Counted from the stretch's first letter, positions 1-7,230 are shown. The stretch: 21,533 nucleotides of DNA from Alcaligenaceae bacterium (GCA_947380655.1 CANCRX010000051.1:1-21533), one strand, 5' to 3'. Notes: generated by a model not told the origin, from the sequence alone. Numbers and translations: made by a program.

Positions 1-1004
1 GCAATCGCGGCGGCGATTTCTTTGCGATTTTCAGCTTTCTGCGCATAGGCAGTTGCCTCAACAATCGAACGCAATAACGCTGCATAAGTATTGGGATTTG
101 TCGTCATAAACTCTTTGCTGGCGGCGAATGTGCAGCAAGGATGACCATCCCAAATCTCTTTTGACAGAATATGGAGGAATCCCACACCATCAAACACAGC
201 ACGCTGATTCATCGGATCAGGTCCGAGAAAGCCGTCGATATTGTCCGCGCGCAGGTTGGCAACCATTTCCGGTGGTGGTACGACACGGATCTGAACATCG
301 CGATCTGGATCGAGGCCTGCCTCTGCGAGGTAGTAACGCAACAGATAGTTATGCATGGAGTAATCAAACGGTACGGCGAATTTAAAGCCTTTCCAGTCTT
401 TCGGATTACGCTTGTCCTTGTGTTTGATTGCTAAGGTGATGGCCTGGCCGTTTATGTTTTCGATTGCAGGTACGGTAAAGGGCGTTGCTGTTGCCCCCAC
501 TCCCATTGATATCGCAATGGGCATCGGCGACAACATGTGTGCCGCGTCGTATTCTTTATTCAGGGTCTTGTCACGAATGACTGCCCAACCAGCGGTCTTC
601 ACCACTTCGACATCGAGCCCTTGCTTTTTATAAAAGCCCATGGGGTCGGCCATGATGATTGGTGTGGCGCAAGTAATTGGGATGAAGCCAACTTTGACAT
701 TAGTTTTTTCGAGTTTGCCACTACCTTGAGCAAAGGCTTCCTGCGCAGCTGCCAGAGGGAAAATAGAAGAGATCGCTGCCAATGCAGTGGGGGTTCCAAC
801 GGCTTGCAAAAAGCGACGGCGCAAACTGTCTTCAGGAAAGATCGCTCGCATCACGGCCTGCTCAACCACTCGCGAATTCAGCGCATCAGAGCTTGCCTCC
901 AGTCTGCGTGAACGACTCGCCTCATGTTCAGCTGCGGAGTTGTGCTGACCGCACTCACAGCGAAGACGGATCGAGGAATTAAATGGATCTGAGAACAGTG
1001 ACAT
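1..1004 (-). CDS. NrtA/CmpA-family ABC transporter substrate-binding protein (5' part; 3' end outside window)
   Basis: Periplasmic binding protein of the nitrate/nitrite/cyanate/bicarbonate uptake family (NrtA/CmpA). 334 codons are visible, open from the ATG at 1004 to the window edge; the C-terminus is missing. The region from about residue 100 shows the family pattern: KVGFIPITCATPIIMADPMG, then a GLDVEV stretch, then AAHMLSPMPIAISMGVG. A twin-arginine signal (RRRFLQ, residues 62-67) followed by an Ala-rich segment to about residue 92 implies Tat export. The Tat motif is preceded by an unusually long, about 60-residue, cytoplasmic-side extension containing Cys16, Cys18, His21 and His27. The start is supported by an AGAGGG ribosome-binding site about 9 nt upstream. 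Upstream sigma-54 and NtrC-like sites favour a nitrogen compound as ligand; nitrate itself is inferred. Permease and ATPase genes would be expected beyond the left edge. Confidence 0.88.
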   Translation of the reverse strand, partial: MSLFSDPFNSSIRLRCECGQHNSAAEHEASRSRRLEASSDALNSRVVEQAVMRAIFPEDSLRRRFLQAVGTPTALAAISSIFPLAAAQEAFAQGSGKLEKTNVKVGFIPITCATPIIMADPMGFYKKQGLDVEVVKTAGWAVIRDKTLNKEYDAAHMLSPMPIAISMGVGATATPFTVPAIENINGQAITLAIKHKDKRNPKDWKGFKFAVPFDYSMHNYLLRYYLAEAGLDPDRDVQIRVVPPPEMVANLRADNIDGFLGPDPMNQRAVFDGVGFLHILSKEIWDGHPCCTFAASKEFMTTNPNTYAALLRSIVEATAYAQKAENRKEIAAAI

Positions 1005-1046
1005 GATGGATACCCTCTATATGTGGTTCGACATACAGAGTCATAC

Positions 1047-1062
1047 GCAAATAGCATGCCAA
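1047..1062 (-). promoter_or_regulatory. sigma-54 (-24/-12) promoter for the nitrate-type binding protein gene
   Basis: On the minus strand the sequence TTGGCATGCTATTTGC matches the sigma-54 consensus TGGCACG-N4-TTGC with one mismatch (T for C). The spacing of 10 bp between the invariant GG and GC is exactly right. The expected transcription start is near 1035, giving a leader of about 31 nt that contains the AGAGGG ribosome-binding site. Confidence 0.75.
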
Positions 1063-1136
1063 GTTATATAGAAATGGGGAAAAACGAACTGTATACATTG
1101 CTGTGGACACGCATCGCTATCATTTCCATCGCACGA

Positions 1137-1153
1137 CGCACTATATGGGTGCA
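1137..1153 (-). promoter_or_regulatory. NtrC-like enhancer site 1
   Basis: CGCACTATATGGGTGCA has the GCAC-N7-GTGC dyad of enteric NtrC sites and matches the classic glnA site (TGCACTAAAATGGTGCA) at 13 of 17 positions by my alignment. Its centre lies about 110 bp upstream of the predicted sigma-54 start, a usual enhancer distance. Confidence 0.6.
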
Positions 1154-1177
1154 TCGTTTATAGAACCAAAAATACTC

Positions 1178-1194
1178 CGCACTACTTTGATGCA
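1178..1194 (-). promoter_or_regulatory. NtrC-like enhancer site 2
   Basis: CGCACTACTTTGATGCA is a weaker relative of the neighbouring site: GCAC-N7-ATGC, 12 of 17 matches to the glnA site. Its centre is 41 bp from site 1, about four helical turns, so both would lie on the same DNA face as expected for co-operating NtrC dimers. Confidence 0.5.
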
Positions 1195-1228
1195 CCGTGC
1201 CTCATGTCAGCCCCTACTTTGCCCACAT

Positions 1229-2092
1229 TCAGAAAAGTTCGAGCAATACAGGCTGGTGATCCGACGACTGGGTGATCTGATTCACAGCAAAACCTTTAAC
1301 GCGGTGTTTGAGAGAATCACTAACAAAAAAGAAATCACAGCCTACGGGCTCTGGACCGTAAGTACGATCAAATATGCGGAACGTCGCAGGATAAGGCTCA
1401 CCTGGATGCAGCAAATCCCAACTATTAAAGAGATCGAATCCAGAGCCGGCCTCTAGCATTGCCGCATGCTCAGGCGAATCAACTTCAAAATTAAAATCGC
1501 CGCAGATCACCGTATCTAAGGTGTGTGCTTTAGTTTGGTAGGGTGTACCGTCCATCACCTTAGGTGCAAAGGCAGCGAGGGCACTGAACTGCCTGTGCCA
1601 ATCACGCAATGCCGTTGCCTGCGCACGACGAGCAGGTTCACTATAGAACTCCAGATGACTGGTCATCACTCTGACAGGCCCCCAAGGTGCCATGACTGTT
1701 AAAGCCAGACAAGCGCGGGGCATACTCAATACGTTGGGTTGTTCAGGCGTCTGCGGGACTGGATTAGGATATGGCAGTGCGAGGTGTTGCACTTGCCTTA
1801 CAGGCAGACGGCTGGCAACCAGATTTCCGAACTGCTGACGATAGGTTCCACAAGGCGAAAGCTCATCTACGGCAGCGCAGAAAAAGACTTGATATCCAGG
1901 AAGCAATTTTTCTAAGGCTGCGGGCTGATTGGGTGGCGTCGTTCCAGATAACTCCTTGTAATTTACCGCGACCTCTTGCATGCAGATCACATCAAAATCA
2001 GCCATGTCGCGTGCCACCCTCACCACGCGCGCAATATCAACAACCTCGTCCAGACCTTTGAACCACTGGGTGTTGTACGTGATGATTTTCAT
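1229..2092 (-). CDS. endonuclease/exonuclease/phosphatase (EEP) family hydrolase
   Basis: A 287-residue metal-dependent phosphohydrolase of the DNase I/AP endonuclease/sphingomyelinase fold. The full active-site set is visible: Asn7 (TYNTQW), Glu40 (CMQE), the SRLPV loop at 94-98, His146 (SHLEF), Asp199/Asn201 (GDFN), Asp253 (CDFFFVSD) and the terminal Asp278-His279 (SDHQPV). No signal peptide is visible, so it is probably cytoplasmic. The start at 2092 is chosen because family homology begins there and the ATG overlaps the upstream permease stop as ATGA, implying translational coupling; an upstream in-frame extension is unlikely. It is the last gene of a ugp-like transporter operon, the place of the glycerophosphodiesterase ugpQ in E. 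coli, so a phosphodiester or phosphomonoester brought in by the transporter is a plausible substrate (inference). Confidence 0.85.
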   Translation of the reverse strand: MKIITYNTQWFKGLDEVVDIARVVRVARDMADFDVICMQEVAVNYKELSGTTPPNQPAALEKLLPGYQVFFCAAVDELSPCGTYRQQFGNLVASRLPVRQVQHLALPYPNPVPQTPEQPNVLSMPRACLALTVMAPWGPVRVMTSHLEFYSEPARRAQATALRDWHRQFSALAAFAPKVMDGTPYQTKAHTLDTVICGDFNFEVDSPEHAAMLEAGSGFDLFNSWDLLHPGEPYPATFRIFDRTYGPEPVGCDFFFVSDSLKHRVKGFAVNQITQSSDHQPVLLELF

Positions 2093-2955
2093 TTGATCCC
2101 CGCGCGCATGAACGACTGAACAAACTGTCTTTGAAAAATCAGAAAACCTATCAATAACGGCGCCGAGGTCAACAGCGTCGCTGCCGTGATAATGGACCAA
2201 TCGATACCCTGATCTGTGGAAGAAAAGACCTGCAAACCAACAGTCAAAGGTCGAGAACCCACAGAGTTACTAACAACCAGGGGCCAGAGAAAATTATTCC
2301 AGTGATAGCTCACAGACACCAGCGCAAAGGCTAGGTAAACAGGTTTGGCCAGAGGGATATAGACATGGCGCAAAATCTGCATCTGAGATGCACCCTCCAT
2401 CACGGCGGCCTCCACGAGCTCCTTGGGAATTGTTTTAAAAGTCTGACGCAGCAGGAATATCGCAAACGCTGAAGCGAAATAAGGCAACCCGATACCAAAC
2501 AACGTGTCGACCAAACCGAGCTGGGTAAGCGTCTGATAGTTACGCACAATCAAGATCTCTGGCATCACCATCAGCTGAATGAGTACCAGCGAAAATAAAA
2601 TATTTTTCCCAAAAAACTCGTAGCGTGCAAAAGCATAGGCAGCTAAGGTACAAACGAGTAACTGCATACAGAGAATGCCTGCCACCAACAGCGTGGTGTT
2701 TAAAAAATAACTCGCAAAAGGCGCTGCGTCCCAGGCTGAAACAAAATTCGCAAAGGTCAATGGAGCTGTAAGTACCAGCTTGGTTGCAAACTCCGAGGGA
2801 TGAAAGGCCGCCCACATCGCATAGAGCAGCGGCAAAATCCACAATAACGCGAGCAACCAAGCACCAAGCACAGAAAGATAACTTGAAAATTTGGAGCTAG
2901 CGGACGGCTTCGTAGTCAAGCGCGCCTGAGCAGGTGAACGCGAGGATAGACTCAT
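2089..2955 (-). CDS. ABC transporter permease, MalG/UgpE type
   Basis: A 288-residue inner-membrane permease of the carbohydrate-uptake (CUT1) family, second of a pair. Hydrophobic segments begin near residue 27, and the cytoplasmic EAA loop that contacts the ATPase is at about 182-204 (EAAVMEGASQMQILRHVYIP). The start ATG at 2955 overlaps the preceding permease stop (ATGA), and its own stop overlaps the start of the EEP hydrolase in the same way, so the three genes are translationally chained. The C-terminus FQRQFVQSFMRAGIK is typical of MalG/UgpE. The substrate cannot be read from the permease alone; the glycerol-3-phosphate-like assignment rests on the binding protein and on the Pho-box-like promoter. 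Confidence 0.9.
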   Translation of the reverse strand: MSLSSRSPAQARLTTKPSASSKFSSYLSVLGAWLLALLWILPLLYAMWAAFHPSEFATKLVLTAPLTFANFVSAWDAAPFASYFLNTTLLVAGILCMQLLVCTLAAYAFARYEFFGKNILFSLVLIQLMVMPEILIVRNYQTLTQLGLVDTLFGIGLPYFASAFAIFLLRQTFKTIPKELVEAAVMEGASQMQILRHVYIPLAKPVYLAFALVSVSYHWNNFLWPLVVSNSVGSRPLTVGLQVFSSTDQGIDWSIITAATLLTSAPLLIGFLIFQRQFVQSFMRAGIK

Positions 2956-3830
2956 CGGTAATGTGTCCTGCGATCAAGAATAAAAAACTGCAGCAACCCG
3001 ACAACGGCGAGAATCACGAGCAATACGACCGTGAGGACGGAGGCATAGCCCTGATCCCAAAATTTAAATCCAACCTCGTAGAGATAGAACAAAATCAGCG
3101 AGGAGGCGTTATCTGGACCGCCTTTGGTCATCACGATAATATGATCGACCATCCTGAAGGCATTGATCAGCGCATTGACCAAAACAAATATAGTCGTGGG
3201 CATCAATAAGGGCCACTGGATGCGTCGAAAAAAATACCAGGCACTGGCGCCCTCAATCTGAGCCGCTTCTTTATAACTGGGGCTTAACGCTTGTAAAGCC
3301 GCCAGATAAAAAATCATAAAAAAACCAGCCTCTTTCCATATCGCCACTACGATCACAGAACCCAAAACGAGATTAGGATCTCCTAACCAGTTTTGACTGG
3401 AAAATCCAAACGCTTGTAATACCTGGTTAATTAATCCATACCCCGGGGTATAAAAAAATATCCAGATATTTGCCACGGCAATCATCGGTAAAACTGTTGG
3501 CAAAAAATAGGCCATCCGTAAAAAACTACGTCCAGCTATTTTTTCATTGACCCACAGTGCCATACCGACCGACAGCGCGATCGAAACAGGAATTGTGGCG
3601 AGCGCAAACCAGAAATTATTAACGACCGATTTCCAGAAAATTGGATCTGCGAGCATATCCTGATAGTTTTGCATCCCCACAAAACTAGCCGCACGGCCCG
3701 CTCTGGGTGTAGACATAAAGCTATCGAACAATGTTGCGACAGCTGGATAATGCGTAAAGCCCACCAGAAAAACAAAGGCGGGCAGTAACAATAAGTATGC
3801 GTATACGTTTCTAACTAGATGATGTGGCAT
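2952..3830 (-). CDS. ABC transporter permease, MalF/UgpA type
   Basis: A 292-residue inner-membrane permease, first of the pair, with a hydrophobic segment at about residues 10-27 and further membrane spans across the rest. The EAA loop lies at about 188-208 (EAAQIEGASAWYFFRRIQWP). A GGPDNASS segment near the last spans is typical of CUT1 permeases. It follows the binding-protein gene after a 65-nt gap containing a strong stem-loop, and overlaps the next permease by 4 nt. The ribosome-binding site is weak (AGAG), consistent with lower expression than the binding protein. It would form the heterodimeric channel with the following permease. Confidence 0.9.
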   Translation of the reverse strand: MPHHLVRNVYAYLLLLPAFVFLVGFTHYPAVATLFDSFMSTPRAGRAASFVGMQNYQDMLADPIFWKSVVNNFWFALATIPVSIALSVGMALWVNEKIAGRSFLRMAYFLPTVLPMIAVANIWIFFYTPGYGLINQVLQAFGFSSQNWLGDPNLVLGSVIVVAIWKEAGFFMIFYLAALQALSPSYKEAAQIEGASAWYFFRRIQWPLLMPTTIFVLVNALINAFRMVDHIIVMTKGGPDNASSLILFYLYEVGFKFWDQGYASVLTVVLLVILAVVGLLQFFILDRRTHYR

Positions 3831-3846
3831 ACCGCTCTGGTCTCTT

Positions 3847-3889
3847 AAGTACGCCTGTACTGCTAAATAAAAGCAGGACAGGCGTACTT
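3847..3889 (-). repeat. intergenic stem-loop between binding-protein and permease genes
   Basis: Two 17-nt arms (3847-3863 and 3873-3889) pair with one mismatch; the outer 12 bp, AAGTACGCCTGT with ACAGGCGTACTT, are perfect. The loop is 9 nt. No T-run follows on the transcribed (minus) strand, so it resembles the 3'-protecting hairpins found after binding-protein genes in ABC operons rather than an intrinsic terminator. Confidence 0.75.
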
Positions 3890-3895
3890 TATTGA

Positions 3896-5176
3896 TTACT
3901 TATATGAACGCAATAAACGCGTCGCCTCGGCTTGCGCGTCTTTCATTGCTTGCTCTGGCATTTTTGTTCCTGTCAGCGCAGCTTGCAGGCCATCATTCAA
4001 AGCCTTGGTCACGCGCTGGTTGTCATGCGTTGATAATTCAGCGACGGCAAAGGGCAACTGATCGCGCGCGACCAACGCAGGAGGAAAGTCAGCTGCATAT
4101 TTTTTCAAAGCAGGTGTTTCATAGGCAGCAGGCGATACGGCAACATAACCTGTATCAATGCTCCATTGTGCTGCGCGCTCTGGTTGTGTCAGCCATTTAG
4201 CAAATTTATAAGCACCCTCTTGCTCAGGTCCTGCGGCTTTCTTAAAGATAAAGAAATTACCGCCCCCGGTTGGTGAACCACGACGCTTACCTTCTGGAAG
4301 CATCGCTACGCCAAACTCAAATTTTGCATTGGTGCGGATATTGGTCAGATTGCCGGTCGTTGTCCAGATCATGGCCACTTTCTTTTCCATGAAGTCGCGC
4401 GGTGTGGTTCCCCACTCAACGACACCACTTGGATGAATGCCATATTTCTTAGAAAGATCGACCCAGTACTGCAGTGCAGCGACCACGTTAGGATCGTCAT
4501 ATTTAACCTGGTTGCCTTCTGCATTAGCCAGGATGCCATCATTCTGTGTGCTGAAACCCTGGAACAACCAATATGGAAAGCCGCTCGAGGGAACTTGGAT
4601 GCCCCACTGTGTGACGTTGCCACTGGCATCTTTCTTGGTCAGCTTTTGGCCCATGCTGATTGTTTCAGCCCAGTTCTTTGGTGGGGTATTTGGATCGAGG
4701 CCCGCTTCTTTAAACAAGTCCTTGTTCCAGTACATGACCACGGTAGAACGCTGAAATGGCACACCCCAAGTCTTATTACCAAACTGACCATTCAACATGA
4801 AAGCAGGGAAAAAACTTTTCATCCACGCACGATCAGCCTCGGTTTTGACAAAGTTATCAATCGGCACAATGGCCTCTTCGTCAGCGAGTGTAAAAGTGTC
4901 CGTTGATAAGAGAATCGCAGCGGTAGGAGGTTTGCCAGCTTTGTGTGCAGTCAGAACCTTGACGATCGTTTCCTGATAAGTGCCCGAATAAACAGGCGTC
5001 ACATTCAGATCGGGATTTTCTTTATTGAAATCTGCGGCATATTGATCGATCGTTTTAGTGATCGGTCCACCAACAGCCACAGGAAAATAAAAAGAGATTT
5101 CAGTCTTAGCGAGTGCTGCAGCGCTTAAACATAAGCCAAACGTGGCAGCAGCGATTTTGGTCAAAACATGATTCAT
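3896..5176 (-). CDS. ABC transporter substrate-binding protein, UgpB-like
   Basis: A 426-residue periplasmic binding protein of the family-1 extracellular solute-binding group. A Sec signal peptide with a hydrophobic core at about 5-20 is followed by likely cleavage after ALA (residue 23). Resemblance to glycerol-3-phosphate binding protein UgpB is seen in FNKENPDLNVTPVYSGTYQE near the N-terminus, YWNKDLFKEAGLDP in the middle, and TTGNLTNIRTNAKFEFGVAM, which matches the UgpB region with the SLANIR pattern. The start ATG at 5176 has a good AGGAG ribosome-binding site a few nt upstream. The gene follows the ATPase gene by 33 nt and precedes the permeases. The exact ligand (glycerol-3-phosphate, a glycerophosphodiester or another organophosphate) is inferred; a sugar cannot be excluded. 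Confidence 0.85.
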   Translation of the reverse strand: MNHVLTKIAAATFGLCLSAAALAKTEISFYFPVAVGGPITKTIDQYAADFNKENPDLNVTPVYSGTYQETIVKVLTAHKAGKPPTAAILLSTDTFTLADEEAIVPIDNFVKTEADRAWMKSFFPAFMLNGQFGNKTWGVPFQRSTVVMYWNKDLFKEAGLDPNTPPKNWAETISMGQKLTKKDASGNVTQWGIQVPSSGFPYWLFQGFSTQNDGILANAEGNQVKYDDPNVVAALQYWVDLSKKYGIHPSGVVEWGTTPRDFMEKKVAMIWTTTGNLTNIRTNAKFEFGVAMLPEGKRRGSPTGGGNFFIFKKAAGPEQEGAYKFAKWLTQPERAAQWSIDTGYVAVSPAAYETPALKKYAADFPPALVARDQLPFAVAELSTHDNQRVTKALNDGLQAALTGTKMPEQAMKDAQAEATRLLRSYK

Positions 5177-5195
5177 CGATAACTCCTAAGTAAAT

Positions 5196-5225
5196 TAAAT
5201 ACGTAAACCTTAAATACGTAAACCT
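5196..5225 (-). repeat. 15-bp tandem duplication covering the ATPase gene's stop codon
   Basis: The minus-strand unit GGTTTACGTATTTAA occurs twice back to back. It encodes the last four codons and stop of the ATPase gene (Gly-Leu-Arg-Ile-stop); the second copy repeats them in frame after the stop. It fills most of the short space before the binding-protein ribosome-binding site. Confidence 0.9.
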
Positions 5226-6226
5226 TTTTCATCAAACCAATGCAATCTGCCAGCATCCCAGCCCAGTCCAATCTCTGACTGAGGAGGTACCACATGATTA
5301 CCCTCTGCACGCACAACAATTGTTTGTGCTCCCGCCCGGGCATGCAGCATTAAATCTGCACCCGTAAATTCGCTATGCGAAACAGAAAGCCTATGCATCC
5401 CACCGAGCTTGATATCCTCAGGCCGGATACCAACCGAGACAGCATGAGGTGGGGCATCCAGCAAAATATCCGTACCAGCAATCCGCCCAGCCTCGAGTGC
5501 GAGGATATTCATCCGGGAGCTGCCGATAAATTGCGCGACAAACAGTGAACCGGGTGCCTGATAAATTTCATAAGGTGTGGCGACCTGTTCGATGCGTCCA
5601 GCCTTAAGCAACACGACACGGTCTGCCATGCTCATCGCTTCAGTTTGGTCATGCGTGACGTAGACGACCGACAAACCAAGCGCTTGCTGAAGTGCCCTGA
5701 GCTCATGACGCATTTCCTGACGTAACTGCGCATCGAGATTAGATAGAGGCTCATCCATCAGGCACAGTTTGGAGTCACCCACGAGCGCCCGGGCCAGCGC
5801 GACCCGCTGTTGTTGTCCACCAGACAGCTGAGCTGGCTTGCGCTCCCGATAAGGGGACAGGCTCAACATGTCCAGCGCTTTCTTTAATTTATCCTCGATC
5901 GTGGTGCGGGCAACGCCCCTGACCTTAAGTCCAAAGACGATATTCTCTGCGACGGAAAGATGCGGAAATAATGCGTAATTCTGAAACACCATCGATACGC
6001 CACGGTGCGAGGGGGGCACAGAGGTGACATCTTGCCCAAATATCGAAATCCTCCCTGCACTCGCGGCCTCAAGTCCTGCGATCAAACGCAAAGTCGTGGT
6101 TTTGCCACATCCTGAAGGACCCAATAAGACTGAAAACTGCCCAGCCATTAAAGTTAGGTCACTCGGATACAACGCAGTCGCTGTTCCCCAGTCCTTACTC
6201 ACCTGTTCAAACGTTACAGCAGTCAT
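5210..6226 (-). CDS. ABC transporter ATP-binding protein, UgpC/MalK type
   Basis: A 338-residue ATPase that drives the ugp-like importer from the cytoplasmic face. The motifs are complete: Walker A GPSGCGKT at 36-43, Q-loop Gln82, signature LSGGQ at 134-138, Walker B LCLMDE at 154-159, D-loop after it, and switch His192 (VTHDQ). A C-terminal regulatory segment of about 100 residues fits the TOBE/OB domains of MalK/UgpC, though somewhat short compared with E. coli UgpC (about 356 residues, from memory). It is the first gene of the operon here, unlike E. coli ugpBAECQ. The start ATG at 6226 has no strong ribosome-binding site. Its last codons are tandemly duplicated. A Pho-box-like promoter lies about 140-155 bp upstream. 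Confidence 0.9.
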   Translation of the reverse strand: MTAVTFEQVSKDWGTATALYPSDLTLMAGQFSVLLGPSGCGKTTTLRLIAGLEAASAGRISIFGQDVTSVPPSHRGVSMVFQNYALFPHLSVAENIVFGLKVRGVARTTIEDKLKKALDMLSLSPYRERKPAQLSGGQQQRVALARALVGDSKLCLMDEPLSNLDAQLRQEMRHELRALQQALGLSVVYVTHDQTEAMSMADRVVLLKAGRIEQVATPYEIYQAPGSLFVAQFIGSSRMNILALEAGRIAGTDILLDAPPHAVSVGIRPEDIKLGGMHRLSVSHSEFTGADLMLHARAGAQTIVVRAEGNHVVPPQSEIGLGWDAGRLHWFDEKGLRI

Positions 6227-6347
6227 GTTTAATTTATTTTTCTTTTAAGTCTTAAAGTGTCTAATGAAAGCCTATGCGTTCTGTAAATTGCCCATAGACT
6301 AAGAAAGTTAAATTAAGAAACCTGATTATGTATATTTCTTGTCACAA

Positions 6348-6382
6348 ATCTTAGCTTAAACAAGGTTACAGAACCATGACAC
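6348..6382 (-). promoter_or_regulatory. Pho-box-like promoter of the ugp-like operon
   Basis: On the minus strand GTGTCATGGTTCTGTAAC (6382-6365) consists of two heptamers, GTGTCAT and CTGTAAC, 11 bp apart. Each matches the PhoB half-site CTGTCA(T/C) at 6 of 7 positions. A possible -10 hexamer TAAGAT (6353-6348) follows after 11 bp, the spacing used in PhoB-activated promoters, where the Pho box replaces the -35 element. The leader to the ATG would be about 115 nt. Confidence 0.65.
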
Positions 6383-6385
6383 ACC

Positions 6386-6400
6386 GCAACATTATGTTGC
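6386..6400. promoter_or_regulatory. perfect 15-bp palindrome in the divergent promoter region
   Basis: GCAACATTATGTTGC is a perfect 7-1-7 dyad, the size of a typical dimeric repressor operator. It lies 3 bp upstream of the Pho-box-like element of the ugp-like operon and about 70 bp before the cytochrome b561 start. I do not recognise the binding protein. Confidence 0.5.
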
Positions 6401-6468
6401 AGCGCAAAATAACGTAATTCAAACAATCACTTTAAACCGCTCCAAATCGCTTATTGAGTCTGTCGAAA

Positions 6469-7179
6469 ATGAAACACCCCTCACCTGCTCAGTCCACTAC
6501 CCGCATCTGGGATTTGCCCACTCGCCTATTTCATCTTGGTTTCGCAGGCTGCGTGATCGGTGCAATCGTCACGGCAAAGATCGGAAACACCTGGATGGAG
6601 TGGCATGTACCTCTGGGAATCGCTGCGCTTGCCATGCTTACGTTCAGAATTATCTGGGGCTTAATCGGACCACGCTATGCGCGGTTCAGTCAGTTTGTTT
6701 GTGGCCCCGTCACGGTTTGGCATTACATACTGACGATGACGAAACACACCCATCAAACACCGGGCCACAATCCGCTGGGCGCATTATCCGTACTAGCGAT
6801 GCTCGCGATTATTGCGGTCCAGGCGGTCACAGGACTCTTTGCCAACGACGACATCCTGACACAAGGCCCTTTGGCCCAGTTTGTTACTGACTCGACCAGT
6901 TCGTTTTTGACTGGGCTGCACCAGTTCAACGAAAAGTTTGTATATCTTGTGATTGGCATGCACCTGATCGCCATTTTCATATACACGTTGAAAGGTCAGC
7001 AGTTAATTGGCCCGATGGTTTGCGGCGATGTGCCGACTCAAAAGCTTCCCCTCAATACACCTTCGGCTCGCGATGACTGGGGTATCAGGGTCGGTGCCTT
7101 AGCTTTAGCGGCCATCCTCGCCTTTGCTGCGTGGTGGCTCATACAACTGGCGGCCAATGCGGGAGCTAGTTTTAATTAG
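6469..7179 (+). CDS. cytochrome b561-type membrane cytochrome (b/b6 domain)
   Basis: A 236-residue integral membrane cytochrome of the bacterial b561/Ni-hydrogenase cytochrome b family, which passes electrons between the quinone pool and a periplasmic c-type cytochrome or dehydrogenase. Four hydrophobic segments lie at about 24-38, 48-66, 104-124 and 155-174, plus a C-terminal one at about 207-228. Likely haem ligands are His22 (RLFHLG), His46 (WHVPLG), His151 (GLHQF) and His165 (GMHLIA), as expected for two b haems. The ATG at 6469 is preferred; a TTG five codons upstream (6454) is possible, and neither has a clear ribosome-binding site. In relatives such genes often sit beside a cytochrome c' gene; here the c' gene is about 2 kb away and inverted. 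Confidence 0.82.
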   Translation: MKHPSPAQSTTRIWDLPTRLFHLGFAGCVIGAIVTAKIGNTWMEWHVPLGIAALAMLTFRIIWGLIGPRYARFSQFVCGPVTVWHYILTMTKHTHQTPGHNPLGALSVLAMLAIIAVQAVTGLFANDDILTQGPLAQFVTDSTSSFLTGLHQFNEKFVYLVIGMHLIAIFIYTLKGQQLIGPMVCGDVPTQKLPLNTPSARDDWGIRVGALALAAILAFAAWWLIQLAANAGASFN

Positions 7180-7200
7180 TATGACGGCTCGCATCAGACG

Positions 7201-7224
7201 ATTCAGACTGTGAATGGTCTGAAT
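7201..7224 (+). repeat. 8-bp inverted repeat downstream of cytochrome b561
   Basis: ATTCAGAC and GTCTGAAT are perfect complements around an 8-nt loop, 22 nt after the b561 stop. There is no convincing T-run, so it could be a weak terminator or an operator for the cat genes. Confidence 0.4.
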
Positions 7225-7230
7225 TTGCTA

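Noticed and set aside
128..982. Several plus-strand open frames and a 66-codon minus-strand frame (599-799)
   Set aside because: They lie inside the nitrate-type binding protein gene in other frames; only the frame from 1004 shows family sequence and a Tat signal.
1148..1196. Inverted repeat GGTGCATC / GATGCACC as a terminator for the EEP gene
   Set aside because: The 33-nt spacing and lack of a T-run argue against a terminator; the arms are better explained as half-sites of the two NtrC-like dyads.
1103..1456. 117-codon plus-strand open frame
   Set aside because: It overlaps the 3' end of the EEP hydrolase antisense, including the SDHQP active-site region, and crosses the NtrC-like sites; no recognisable protein features.
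6339..6357. Plus-strand TTGTCAC as a Pho box for cytochrome b561
   Set aside because: The second heptamer 11 bp away (CTTAGCT) does not match; only the minus-strand element has two good half-sites.
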